Under the pieces are notes generated by a model. It was not told the DNA's origin, ran no database searches, and saw only the letters and a list, made by a program, of their open reading frames with translations. Positions 1-7,963 of a stretch of DNA of 64,000 nucleotides are shown here, piece after piece (position 1 is the first letter of the stretch; each line of letters opens with the position of its first letter). Source of the stretch: Lysobacter sp. GX 14042 (GTDB lineage: Bacteria; Pseudomonadota; Gammaproteobacteria; Xanthomonadales; Xanthomonadaceae); NCBI RefSeq assembly GCF_021390425.1, contig NZ_JAJUWY010000003.1:124001-188000 (forward strand). The letters are read 5' to 3'. A program made the translations under genes and the position numbers.

Positions 1-158
1 GCGACGATCACCAGTTCGATCAGCACGTCCACCAGCCCGGCGACCAGTTGCCCGGAAGCAAACCGGTACACCGCGAAAGGGGTGATCGCCAGCACTGCCA
101 GGCCGCCGAACAGGACCATCAGGGCGAAGCGGAAATCGGCGCTCAGCCTTGGTTTCAT
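1..158 (-). CDS. N-terminal fragment of an inner-membrane protein
   Basis: Only the first 52 codons lie in the window; the gene continues past the left edge. It begins with ATG at 156-158 (MKPRLSADFRFALMVLFGG). The visible part has a short basic N-terminus and two hydrophobic segments (about residues 11-30 and 37-52), as in a multi-pass sensor or diguanylate-cyclase membrane module. No catalytic domain can be seen, so the function is unknown. It reads away from the Lrp gene, and the spacer between them shows no motif. Confidence 0.5.
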   Translation of the reverse strand, partial: MKPRLSADFRFALMVLFGGLAVLAITPFAVYRFASGQLVAGLVDVLIELVIV

Positions 159-257
159 GATTGCCAGCTTCCCCGCCCCCGGTGCCCGGGCCGCACCTTC
201 CCGATACCGTATCGGCCACGCTTGGCAAACCTTGAGGGCGGGTTGCGACCCGGTGGC

Positions 258-734
258 TCAGCCGCCGTCGAGCGGCAGGCCGCGGTCGGCCTTCACGGTT
301 CGCAGCACGAAGCTCGAGTTCACGTCGTCGACCCCGGCCTGGGCCAGCAACCGGTCCAGCAGGAAGCGCGAGAAGTGCTCCAGGTCGCGCACCGCGACGT
401 GCAGCAGGTAGTCCATGTCGCCGGTGAGCGCGTGGCAGGCGATCACCTCGTCCCACTGGTTGACGAAGTCGCCGAACGACGCGATCGCGGCGCTGTCGTG
501 GTGGTCGAGCTGGACCCGGACGAAGGCGTGCAGGCCCAGGCCCAGGCGCTCGGGGTCGAGCAGTGCGCGGTAGCCGGAGATCACGCCCTCGCGCTCGAGC
601 CGCTGCACCCGGCGCAGGCAGGCGGACGGCGACAGGTTTACCCGCTCGGCCAGTTCGGCGTTGGTCTGCCGTCCCGCACGCTGCAGTTCGGCGAGCAGCA
701 GAATGTCGGTCCGGTCCAGTGAATCCGCAGCCAT
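258..734 (-). CDS. Lrp/AsnC family transcriptional regulator
   Basis: The 158-aa product has the Lrp/AsnC layout: an N-terminal winged HTH (about residues 5-60, containing LSPSACLRRVQRLE) and a C-terminal RAM ligand domain (about 70-150) with the GDMDYLLHV motif. The ATG at 732-734 is preceded by GGAGG six bases upstream, which decides the start over longer reading frames. It is divergent from phhA, so the simplest inference is an amino-acid-responsive regulator of phenylalanine breakdown. Palindromes in the shared 174-bp spacer are candidate binding sites. The ligand is not determined by the sequence. Confidence 0.9.
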   Translation of the reverse strand: MAADSLDRTDILLLAELQRAGRQTNAELAERVNLSPSACLRRVQRLEREGVISGYRALLDPERLGLGLHAFVRVQLDHHDSAAIASFGDFVNQWDEVIACHALTGDMDYLLHVAVRDLEHFSRFLLDRLLAQAGVDDVNSSFVLRTVKADRGLPLDGG

Positions 735-747
735 ATCGCCTCCGCAG

Positions 748-766
748 GGTGCGATGAAATCGCACC
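748..766. promoter_or_regulatory. Perfect palindrome next to the Lrp gene start
   Basis: GGTGCGAT-GAA-ATCGCACC is a perfect 8-bp inverted repeat with a 3-bp centre. It lies just upstream of the ribosome-binding site of the Lrp gene. It could be an operator for autoregulation or a stem-loop in the mRNA leader. The repeat is seen; its function is inferred. Confidence 0.45.
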
Positions 767-798
767 ACACCAACGCCATTCCGCAACCATACCCCCAA

Positions 799-853
799 CG
801 CAACATCCTTGCGCCTACCCACGCGTTCCCTGCAATAACGCAACCCGATTGCG
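799..853. promoter_or_regulatory. Two CGCAA-N5-TTGCG sites between lrp and phhA
   Basis: The palindrome CGCAA-N5-TTGCG occurs twice, at 799-813 and 839-853. Their centres are 40 bp apart, about four helical turns, so both face the same side of the DNA. A lone CGCAA half-site lies at 782-786. This is the arrangement expected for an Lrp/AsnC multimer acting on the divergent lrp and phhA promoters. Confidence 0.5.
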
Positions 854-908
854 GCCCAGCTGCGCTAGCGTAGGCAGTCCACCCGATCCTGCCCGCAAGG
901 AGCGCGCC

Positions 909-1796
909 ATGAACCTGCCCAATCGCGTCGAACACCAGATGACCGACAAGGGCTACGTGCCCGTCTACACCACCTCCGTGGTCGAGCAGCCCTGGGGCAG
1001 CTACACCGGCACCGACCACCGGGTCTGGGCGCAGCTGTTCGAGCGCCAGAAGCAGGTCCTGCCCGGCCGCGCCAGCGACGAGTTCCTGTCCGCGCTGGCG
1101 GCGATGGAGATGACTCCGGACCGGATCCCCAGGTTCGACGACCTCAACCCGATCCTGCGCGCCGCCACCGGCTGGGAGCTGATCGGGGTGGAGGGCCTGC
1201 TGCCGGAACTGACCTTCTTCGACCACCTCGCCAACCGCCGCTTTCCGGTGACCTGGTGGATCCGCAAGCCCGAGCAGATGGACTACCTGTCCGAGCCGGA
1301 CCTGTTCCACGACCTGTTCGGCCACGTGCCGCTGCTGATGAACCCGGTGTTCGCCGACTACATGGAGGCGTACGGCCGTGGCGGGGTGAAGGCACACGGC
1401 CTTGGCGAGGACGCGCTGGTCAACCTGACCCGGCTGTACTGGTACACGGTGGAGTTCGGCCTGATCCGCCAGAAGGACGGGCTGCGCATCTACGGCAGTG
1501 GCATCGTCAGCTCCAAGGGCGAGTCGATCCATTGCCTGGAAAGCGAAGCGCCCAACCGGATCGGCTTCGACCTGGAGCGGATCATGCGCACCCGCTACCG
1601 GATCGACACCTACCAGAAGACCTATTTCGTGATCGACAGCTTCGAGCAGCTGATGGAGGCCACCGGCCCGGACTTCGCGCCGATCTACCAGCGGCTGGCG
1701 AAGCTCGATTCGGTTCCCGCCGGCACCGTGCTCGACAGCGACCGGGTCTACAACCGCGGCACCGGCGAGGGCTGGCTGGAGGACGGGGACGTCTGA
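909..1796 (+). CDS. phhA: Phenylalanine 4-hydroxylase
   Basis: This cytoplasmic iron- and pterin-dependent aromatic amino-acid hydroxylase converts phenylalanine to tyrosine. The 295-aa product is of bacterial length with no N-terminal regulatory domain. The iron ligands are visible: His134 and His139 in FHDLFGHVPLL and Glu182 in YWYTVEFGL. The ATG at 909 has AAGGAG nine bases upstream; an in-frame start at 849 would add a non-conserved extension. It is divergent from the Lrp-type regulator, which probably controls it. Confidence 0.97.
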   Translation: MNLPNRVEHQMTDKGYVPVYTTSVVEQPWGSYTGTDHRVWAQLFERQKQVLPGRASDEFLSALAAMEMTPDRIPRFDDLNPILRAATGWELIGVEGLLPELTFFDHLANRRFPVTWWIRKPEQMDYLSEPDLFHDLFGHVPLLMNPVFADYMEAYGRGGVKAHGLGEDALVNLTRLYWYTVEFGLIRQKDGLRIYGSGIVSSKGESIHCLESEAPNRIGFDLERIMRTRYRIDTYQKTYFVIDSFEQLMEATGPDFAPIYQRLAKLDSVPAGTVLDSDRVYNRGTGEGWLEDGDV

Positions 1797-1813
1797 CGCC
1801 CACGCAGCCGCTC

Positions 1814-1841
1814 AGGCCGGTTCGGGCACGCGGACCGGCTT
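1814..1841 (+). terminator. Weak hairpin downstream of phhA
   Basis: GCCGGT (1816-1821) pairs with ACCGGC (1834-1839), with extra A-T/G-T pairs outside. Only a short, interrupted T tract follows, so this is a possible weak terminator. Confidence 0.25.
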
Positions 1842-1918
1842 GACAGTGTTTCCACCGGGCGCTCACAGGCGACGGGTGACCATTCGCGGTCCCCCGCACC
1901 GCCAGCAGCCAATCACCC

Positions 1919-2260
1919 ATGCCGTCCTGTTCCCCCGCACTCCCGTATCCACTCCGGACCCGCACTGCCAACCTGCTCACGCGGGAACTCGAGCGCCTGG
2001 ACGACACGCTGGACGAAGCGGTATCGCGGGCCGGCCAGGGCGAGGACCCGCGCTTCGCCCGCCGCGCCGGGGCCCACCTGCGGCGCCTGGCCGATTACCT
2101 GGATGCGGACGCGTACGCCGCCGCCGAGCAGGCCCTTGAAGACGCGCGGCGCCTTCTGGACGCGGCCGAGCCGGCGGCCCCCCTCCTGATGCTTGAACAC
2201 TCGCGGGCGCGGTTCGCGGATACCCTGCGGCGCATGCGGCGGCTGCACCAGGCCGCCTGA
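1919..2260 (+). CDS. Small hypothetical protein, helical
   Basis: This 113-aa reading frame lies between phhA and fbp. The product is rich in Arg, Ala, Leu and Glu and looks almost wholly alpha-helical, with no signal peptide or membrane segment. No family is recognised. It has no strong ribosome-binding site, and several other frames across it are also open, as is common at this GC content, so it may not be a gene. Confidence 0.4.
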   Translation: MPSCSPALPYPLRTRTANLLTRELERLDDTLDEAVSRAGQGEDPRFARRAGAHLRRLADYLDADAYAAAEQALEDARRLLDAAEPAAPLLMLEHSRARFADTLRRMRRLHQAA

Positions 2261-2322
2261 GCCGGCGCGGAGCCCGGCAGCGGCGGCCTACAATGAGGCT
2301 CCCGCCACTGCATCCGAGCGCC

Positions 2323-3375
2323 ATGTCCCTGACGCCCAACGACCCCCAGCCCTGCTCGCTGACCCGGTTCCTGATCGAGGAGCAGCGGGCCGGCCACATC
2401 GAACCCGACCTGCGCCTGCTGATCGAGGTGGTGGCGCGCGCCTGCAAGCGGATCTCGATCGCCGTCGGCAAGGGCGCGCTGGGGGGCGTGCTGGGCGATG
2501 CCGGCCGGCCCGGCGAGGCCAGCGTCAACATCCAGGGCGAGGCGCAGAAGAAGCTCGACGTGATCGCCAACGACGTGCTGATGGAAGCCAATGCCTGGGG
2601 CGGCCACCTGGCCGGCCTTGCCTCGGAGGAAATGGACCACAGCCAGCCGATTCCCGACGAGTTCCCGCGCGGCCGCTACCTGCTGCTGTTCGATCCGCTG
2701 GACGGCAGCTCCAACATCGACGTCAACGTCTCGGTCGGCACCATCTTCTCGGTGTTGCCGTGCCCGCGCCAGGGCTGCGACCCGGTCGATGCGGACTACC
2801 TGCAGCCGGGCACCGCGCAGCTGGCCGCCGGCTACTGCGTGTACGGTCCGCAGACCACCCTGGTATTGACCGTCGGCCACGGCACGCATGTTTTCACCCT
2901 GGACCGCGAGGTGGGCAGCTTCGTGCTGACCGGCCGCGACATCCGGATCCCGCAACAGACCGCCGAGTTCGCGGTGAACATGTCCAACCAGCGCCATTGG
3001 CAGCCACCGATGCAGGCCTACATCGGCGACCTGCTGGCGGGGAAGACCGGCCCGCGCGGCAAGGACTTCAACATGCGCTGGGTGGCCAGCATGGTCGCCG
3101 ACGTGCACCGCATCATGACCCGCGGCGGCATCTTCGCCTATCCGCTGGACGCCAAGTGCGAGGCGAAGGGCGGCAAGCTGCGCCTGATGTACGAGGCCAA
3201 CCCGATGGCCTTCCTGGTCGAACAGGCTGGCGGTGCGGCGACCACCGGCCGCCAGCGCATGATGGAGGTGGCCCCGGCCGCACTGCACCAGCGGGTCCCG
3301 GTGTTCCTGGGTTCCAGGACCGAGGTCGAAGAGGCAGGCCGCTACCACCGCGAGCACGACGCCGGCACCGGCTGA
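2323..3375 (+). CDS. fbp: Fructose-1,6-bisphosphatase class I
   Basis: This cytoplasmic gluconeogenic enzyme hydrolyses fructose 1,6-bisphosphate to fructose 6-phosphate. The 350-aa product carries the class I metal-binding motif [14 protein letters not shown], the SEEMDHSQP segment, and the C-terminal [21 protein letters not shown] block. The ATG at 2323 gives [10 protein letters not shown]; a start at 2293 is in frame but has no conserved residues before it. It stands alone, and the next gene has its own start 137 bp on. Confidence 0.97.
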   Translation: MSLTPNDPQPCSLTRFLIEEQRAGHIEPDLRLLIEVVARACKRISIAVGKGALGGVLGDAGRPGEASVNIQGEAQKKLDVIANDVLMEANAWGGHLAGLASEEMDHSQPIPDEFPRGRYLLLFDPLDGSSNIDVNVSVGTIFSVLPCPRQGCDPVDADYLQPGTAQLAAGYCVYGPQTTLVLTVGHGTHVFTLDREVGSFVLTGRDIRIPQQTAEFAVNMSNQRHWQPPMQAYIGDLLAGKTGPRGKDFNMRWVASMVADVHRIMTRGGIFAYPLDAKCEAKGGKLRLMYEANPMAFLVEQAGGAATTGRQRMMEVAPAALHQRVPVFLGSRTEVEEAGRYHREHDAGTG

Positions 3376-3511
3376 GCCGCGACGCTGTCCGCTTCCGGGT
3401 ACCGGCCGCGTTGTCCGACAGGCACACACAGGACCGCCGCGGCGGTTCCGGAGGCCCGCTCCGGGCCCTGCCTTCCGCCGCCATGGACACCCAGACCGCT
3501 TCGGGGGAGGC

Positions 3512-4870
3512 ATGGCCGCAGTTACCGCCGGGCCCGGACAATGCGTGGTCTGGTTTGGAGAGCCGCTTGCGCGCGAGCGCAAGGCGCTCGCCGCCGCCGG
3601 CTGGCAGCTGCGGGCGATCCCGCCCGGCCGCGGCCGCGACGGCATCGGGCTGCGGGCGGGCGACACCGTGGTCGGGATGCTGGACCTGCGCGAGGCGGAT
3701 GCGGCGGCCGCCGGGCACGCCGCGCAGCTGGCCGGTGAGTACCGGCACCTGCCGTTCCTGGCCATCATCCCTCGGCGGCTGGCGCAGGCCCCGGCCCTGG
3801 CTCCCCTGCTGGCGCAGTGCCGGCGCCACTTCACCCGCGCCCCGGATACCGAGGCGCTGATCGCGGCGGTCACCGAACTGGCCGGCCCGCCGGCGCCGCA
3901 GAGCACCGGCGGACTGGACGCGCTGGTGGGGCGGAGCCCGGCAATGCTGGCCACCATCGCCGCCATCAGGAAGTTCGCCCCGATCGACCTGCCCACCCTG
4001 ATCACCGGCCAGACCGGCACCGGCAAGGAGGTCGCCGCGCGCGCGCTGCACGACCTGTCGCCGCGCGCCGGCAGGGTGTTCGCGCCGCTCAACTGCGGCG
4101 CGATTCCGGACAACCTGGTGCAGTCCGAACTGTTCGGGCACGAGCGCGGCGCCTTCACCGGCGCGACCGCCCGCCGGACCGGGCTGTTCGAAGCCGCGCA
4201 TGGCGGCACGGTGTTCCTGGACGAGATCGGCGACCTGCCCCTGGATGCGCAGACCAACCTGCTCCGGGTATTGCAGGAGGGCACGATCGAGCGGGTCGGC
4301 AGCCACCAGCCGGTGGAAACCGATGTGCGGGTGATCGCGGCCACCCACGTCGACCTCGAGCAGGCGATCGCCGCCGGGCGCTTCCGTGCCGACCTGTACT
4401 ACCGCCTCAACGTCCTGCGGCTGCGGATGCCGCCGGTGGCCGACCGCGGCGAGGACATCGTGCTGCTCGCGCAGCATTTCCTCGACCGTTTCCGCCAGCT
4501 GCATGCCACCCGCGCCCGGGGTTTCAGCGCCGGGGCACGGCGTGCCATGGCCGCCTTCGACTGGCCGGGCAACGTGCGCGAACTGCTCAACCGGGTGCAG
4601 CGCGCGGCCGTGGTGGCCGAGTCCGAGCTGATCAGCGCCGGCGAGCTGGAACTGCCGGAGGCCGGGCCGGCGCCAGGGGGACGCGGCCTGGACCGCGCCC
4701 GCATCGACGCCGAACGCGACATGCTGCTGGGCTGCCTGCGCGACAGCGGCTACAACGTCAGCCAGGCCGCGCGCCGGCTCGGAGTCTCGCGGATGACCGT
4801 GTACCGGCTGTGCCGGAAGCACCAGCTGCCTGTCACGCAGCTGCGCCGCACTGGCGGCCGCGGGCACTAG
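3512..4870 (+). CDS. Sigma-54-dependent Fis-type activator
   Basis: The 452-aa product is an NtrC-family enhancer-binding protein. Residues 1-130 form an atypical N-terminal domain without a clear phosphoryl-acceptor pattern. The AAA+ domain covers about 137-370: Walker A GQTGTGKE (166-173), the sigma-54 contact loop GAFTGA (213-218) and Walker B VFLDEIGD. A Fis-type HTH (NVSQAARRLGVSRMTVYRL) ends the protein. It converges on the Fap-like operon, the two stop codons overlapping at CTAG, and a sigma-54-type promoter precedes that operon. It is therefore the likely activator. The start at 3512 has GGGAGG unusually close, so the N-terminus could be slightly different. Confidence 0.93.
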   Translation: MAAVTAGPGQCVVWFGEPLARERKALAAAGWQLRAIPPGRGRDGIGLRAGDTVVGMLDLREADAAAAGHAAQLAGEYRHLPFLAIIPRRLAQAPALAPLLAQCRRHFTRAPDTEALIAAVTELAGPPAPQSTGGLDALVGRSPAMLATIAAIRKFAPIDLPTLITGQTGTGKEVAARALHDLSPRAGRVFAPLNCGAIPDNLVQSELFGHERGAFTGATARRTGLFEAAHGGTVFLDEIGDLPLDAQTNLLRVLQEGTIERVGSHQPVETDVRVIAATHVDLEQAIAAGRFRADLYYRLNVLRLRMPPVADRGEDIVLLAQHFLDRFRQLHATRARGFSAGARRAMAAFDWPGNVRELLNRVQRAAVVAESELISAGELELPEAGPAPGGRGLDRARIDAERDMLLGCLRDSGYNVSQAARRLGVSRMTVYRLCRKHQLPVTQLRRTGGRGH

Positions 4871-6294
4871 AGCATGTATGGCACCTTGAAGATCAGGCTG
4901 AAGTCGGGGGCGTCGGGTGTCAGGCCGATCCCGAGCTGGGTGACGAAGGTGGCATTCGGGCTGAGCGCATAGGTCACGCCCAGGTTGAACATCGCCGCGT
5001 TGGCGTCGCTGCCGATCACCTTCAACCAGTTGCCGTCGCCCTCGTCGTAGCGGGTGCGCGCGCGCGCGCTCAGCTTGTCGCTGACCGAAAGGCTCAGGCT
5101 GGTGCGCTCGTTGAAGGCGAACGCCAGGCCGGCTCCGAAGTAGAACGACCGGCCCAGCCAGACCTCGCCGGGATTGACCGTGTCGGGGTTGTTGTCCAGG
5201 TCGTCGAAACGCCTGGCAAACGGGTGCATGTAACCGAAGTTGGCAAACAGGATCGCCGGGTCGGCGGTCTTGACGAAGGACATGCCTACGTTGGCCTGCC
5301 AGGCCCCGCTGCCGGTGGGCTCCTCCTCGGGCACCGCGAAGCGGATGAAGCCGTCGTCGTCGCGCTCCAGCACCCGCCACGACACCCCGTAGGGTTCCTG
5401 CCCGGTGGGCGCGGTCACGCCCACGGTCAGCACGGTGTCGGGCCAGTTGGCCCGCTCGGTGAACACGCGGTAGTTCGCGCTCAGGGTGATGTCGCCCAGG
5501 CCGGTGCCGGTGGTGTGCTCCTGGGCGATCGCGCTGGCCGCGCCGCCGGCGCCGCCCTTCTGGTAGACGGTCTTGCGCGCCAGCCACGGCACCTCGATGT
5601 TGAGCGAGGTGCGCGGGTTGAGGCCGTAACGTGCGGCCGCGGTCCAGGTCAGGGTGTCGGATTCGACGTTCTCGATGGCGATGTTGCCCAGGAAGATCGC
5701 GTCCAGCGCCAGGAAGCCGGTCAGGGTCAGCTGCTTGCGGTCGTAACGGTTGTAGGAAAGGCTGTTCTCCAACGTCAGGCGGCGGTTGAACAGGGCCTGC
5801 TGCTGTTGCTTGACGTCCTGCACGCTGCGCATCGTCGCCTGCTGGGCGCGCTCGGCCTCCTCGGCGGTGCCGGCATGCCCGGGCGGCGGCTCGGCCGCTG
5901 CGGCGGCCGCGGCGGTGCCGGGGGCAGACGGCGGCATCGGGGGCGGCGGCGGTTGCGGAGGTGCCGGGACCGGCGCCCCCGATTGCGGGTCCGGAGCAGC
6001 CGCGGTACCGCGCTCGATCCGCGACTGCAGGGCCTGCAGCTGCATGTCCAGTTCGCGCAGCCTGCGAACCTCCTGCGCGTAGCTGTGCTTCAGCGCCTCC
6101 AGCTGCGCGGTCAGCGCCTGCAGTTCCCCGGCCTCGTCTCCTGCCGGTTGGGCGGGCTGCGCCTGCGTTGCCGGCGGTGCCTGCGGGCCGACGGGCGACT
6201 GGGCCTGGGCGGCGCCGGCGAAACCGCCGGCTCCCAACCCCGCGAGTGCGGCGGCGGCAAGCGCGCGTACCGCGGTGGATGCGTTGGTGTCCAT
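4867..6294 (-). CDS. FapF-like outer-membrane beta-barrel protein with coiled coil
   Basis: This is the last gene of the Fap-like operon (475 aa). A signal peptide (about residues 1-32, ending AAQAQ) is followed by a coiled coil (about 57-95, ELQALTAQLEALKHSYAQEV). A proline/alanine linker comes next, then about 300 residues of alternating beta-strand pattern. In Pseudomonas, FapF is a trimeric outer-membrane pore with an N-terminal coiled-coil plug that exports the amyloid subunits; the domain order here is the same. The ATG at 6292-6294 is preceded by GGGGAAG. Assignment rests on architecture and operon position, not a measured similarity; a generic porin-like export channel remains possible. 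Confidence 0.75.
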   Translation of the reverse strand: MDTNASTAVRALAAAALAGLGAGGFAGAAQAQSPVGPQAPPATQAQPAQPAGDEAGELQALTAQLEALKHSYAQEVRRLRELDMQLQALQSRIERGTAAAPDPQSGAPVPAPPQPPPPPMPPSAPGTAAAAAAAEPPPGHAGTAEEAERAQQATMRSVQDVKQQQQALFNRRLTLENSLSYNRYDRKQLTLTGFLALDAIFLGNIAIENVESDTLTWTAAARYGLNPRTSLNIEVPWLARKTVYQKGGAGGAASAIAQEHTTGTGLGDITLSANYRVFTERANWPDTVLTVGVTAPTGQEPYGVSWRVLERDDDGFIRFAVPEEEPTGSGAWQANVGMSFVKTADPAILFANFGYMHPFARRFDDLDNNPDTVNPGEVWLGRSFYFGAGLAFAFNERTSLSLSVSDKLSARARTRYDEGDGNWLKVIGSDANAAMFNLGVTYALSPNATFVTQLGIGLTPDAPDFSLIFKVPYML

Positions 6295-6338
6295 CGACTT
6301 CCCCCGGTCCGGCGCCCCCTGCCGGCGCCGGACCTGCC

Positions 6339-7121
6339 TCAGATGCCCGGGCCGATGCCGCGGGCCGTGACCATGGCCTGGGCGACGGTCTGCGCGAGCA
6401 TCGCCTGCGCCGCCAGCGGCTGCTGCACCAAGTCGATCTGCAGCCGGTTGGCGGCGACCTGGTGGTCGGCCGCCAGCTGGATGCTCTGGCCCAGGCTGCC
6501 GCTGCGGATCCACTGCTCGACCGCGCCCTGGCCGTCGATCTGCAACTTCACCCTGGCGGTGCTGCCATCGAAGCCGGCCAGCACGGTGGCATCGCCGAGC
6601 CGGCTCACCGCGTCATGCCCGTACATCGGCATGGCGCTGCCGTCCGGCGCGCCGCTGCCCTCGCGCACCCGCAAGTGGGCCAGGTTGCTGGCGGTGTTGC
6701 CGTCACCGGCGACCTGCACGCTCTGCAGCAGGCCCGACGCATTGGCCAGGCCGGATGCATCGATGCTGCGCGCGCCGCCGCCGGTCACCGGCAGCGGAGC
6801 GTCGGCATCGGTGATGCTGACCACCGGGGTGAAGCTGACCACCGGCACCTGGGCGCCGTCGCTGAAATCCAGGCCCAGGGTCATGCCGCCCTCGAGCGTG
6901 CGCCCGGCGGCATCGGTCCAGGTGGAGATCATGGTGACCCCGAACCAGGCGACCGAGTTGCCGCCGACCGTGTAGCGGCCGCGCATGAGCTCGAGCTCGG
7001 GGTCGGGGATTTCGGTCAGGCCGCGGCCGGGCTGTGTCGCGGCCGCCGGGGCCGGGCAGGCGAGCGCCAGCAGGGTTGCGAGCGCGCCTCCGGCCAGGAT
7101 GAGGAAAGATCGGGTGAGCAT
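6339..7121 (-). CDS. FapE-like exported protein
   Basis: The 260-aa product has a signal peptide (cleavage near ACPAPAAA, residue about 27) and a secreted body. The body includes GLLQSVQVAGDGNTASNLAHL, which resembles the amyloid-repeat core of the neighbouring subunits. The ATG at 7119-7121 is preferred over the GTG at 7128-7130 because GGGAG lies eight bases before it, directly after the upstream stop codon. Its position between the C39 protease and the barrel protein matches fapE. The Cys-X-X-Cys seen at the C-terminus of Pseudomonas FapE is absent. Its role is inferred from position. Confidence 0.6.
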   Translation of the reverse strand: MLTRSFLILAGGALATLLALACPAPAAATQPGRGLTEIPDPELELMRGRYTVGGNSVAWFGVTMISTWTDAAGRTLEGGMTLGLDFSDGAQVPVVSFTPVVSITDADAPLPVTGGGARSIDASGLANASGLLQSVQVAGDGNTASNLAHLRVREGSGAPDGSAMPMYGHDAVSRLGDATVLAGFDGSTARVKLQIDGQGAVEQWIRSGSLGQSIQLAADHQVAANRLQIDLVQQPLAAQAMLAQTVAQAMVTARGIGPGI

Positions 7122-7133
7122 GGCCACCACTCC

Positions 7134-7841
7134 CTAGAAGAGATCCGCATGGGTGAACCCGAAGTCGAGCAGCTCGGCGTCGGTGACCGGTACCTGGCGT
7201 GCCAGCAGCCGCCGCGCGCTGGGGCGCTCCATCGGCTCCAGCAGTACCGTGTTGCGGTCGAAGTCACTGCCTATCACGACGAATACGGCGCGCGACGGCC
7301 ACGAGGCGAGGAACTCGTCCAGGGGCACGCTGCGGTTGCCGAGGATCGGATCGCCGAGCTCCACCCGGTCGCCGATGACCTGCTTGAGCACCACGAAGTG
7401 CCGGAAACCGTTGACGTCCATCAGCACGATGCCGGGGACCCGCAGCGAACGCAGCCGCTCCTCGTCGACCCGGTAGCCGCGCCCGCGCATGCCCAGCGAC
7501 TCCACGTACCGCTTGATATCCAGCAACGAGAACCCGCGCTGGGCCACCAGTTCCGCGTCCGCGTTCCCGAGCATCCCCTCGATCACCATCGGCTCGTCGG
7601 CGTCCAGGTGGTAGGCGTACTTCAACAGGGTCGCCAGCGATGCCGCGCCACAGCTGTAGTCGGTCTGCTGCCGCACCAGGTGGCGGAAGCGGCGCTCGGT
7701 CATGCTTTCGACCGGGGTGGTGTAGACCGCCCCATTGGGCAGCACGCCGCTGAAGGCCACTTCCGCCGCACCGGCCGGATCGCTCCCGGCGGCGAGGAAA
7801 GCGCAGGCCGCGAGCACGCGGAGCCTGTTCCGGGAACCCAT
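7134..7841 (-). CDS. FapD-like C39 family cysteine protease
   Basis: The 235-aa exported protein has a signal peptide (about residues 1-25) and a papain-like C39 domain. Visible catalytic elements are Gln59, Cys64 in YSCGAAS, His148 in GFRHFVVL and Asp164 in LGDPILG. In the Fap system, FapD is the periplasmic C39-type protease that processes or licenses subunit export. Here it sits between the major repeat protein and the FapE-like gene, as fapD does. The C39 fold assignment is strong; the substrate is inferred from context. Confidence 0.88.
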   Translation of the reverse strand: MGSRNRLRVLAACAFLAAGSDPAGAAEVAFSGVLPNGAVYTTPVESMTERRFRHLVRQQTDYSCGAASLATLLKYAYHLDADEPMVIEGMLGNADAELVAQRGFSLLDIKRYVESLGMRGRGYRVDEERLRSLRVPGIVLMDVNGFRHFVVLKQVIGDRVELGDPILGNRSVPLDEFLASWPSRAVFVVIGSDFDRNTVLLEPMERPSARRLLARQVPVTDAELLDFGFTHADLF

Positions 7842-7860
7842 CGGACCACCTCCTGGAAGG

Positions 7861-7898
7861 GAAAGCCCCGCTCCCGGGGGAAGTGGAGCGGGGCTTTC
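7861..7898 (-). terminator. 14-bp hairpin between fapC-like and fapD-like genes
   Basis: GAAAGCCCCGCTCC (7861-7874) and GGAGCGGGGCTTTC (7885-7898) form a perfect 14-bp stem with a 10-base loop. No clean U tract follows. It may act as a leaky terminator, or as a 3'-end stabiliser that raises major-subunit mRNA over the downstream genes. Confidence 0.6.
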
Positions 7899-7904
7899 GG
7901 GGAA

Positions 7905-7928
7905 CCCGGCCCTCAGGGAAGGGCCGGG
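7905..7928 (-). terminator. Second tandem hairpin after the fapC-like gene
   Basis: CCCGGCCCT (7905-7913) pairs with AGGGCCGGG (7920-7928) around a 6-base loop. It is the first of two stem-loops met by a transcript leaving the major repeat gene. Confidence 0.5.
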
Positions 7929-7963
7929 CTTGACGCACGTGCTCCGGTCAGGCGACGCGCAGC

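Noticed and set aside
3113-6975. Long open frames of 824 and 1052 codons crossing the sigma-54 activator and FapF-like genes
   Set aside because: They overlap well-supported genes on other frames and encode Arg/Pro/Ala-rich sequence without motifs.
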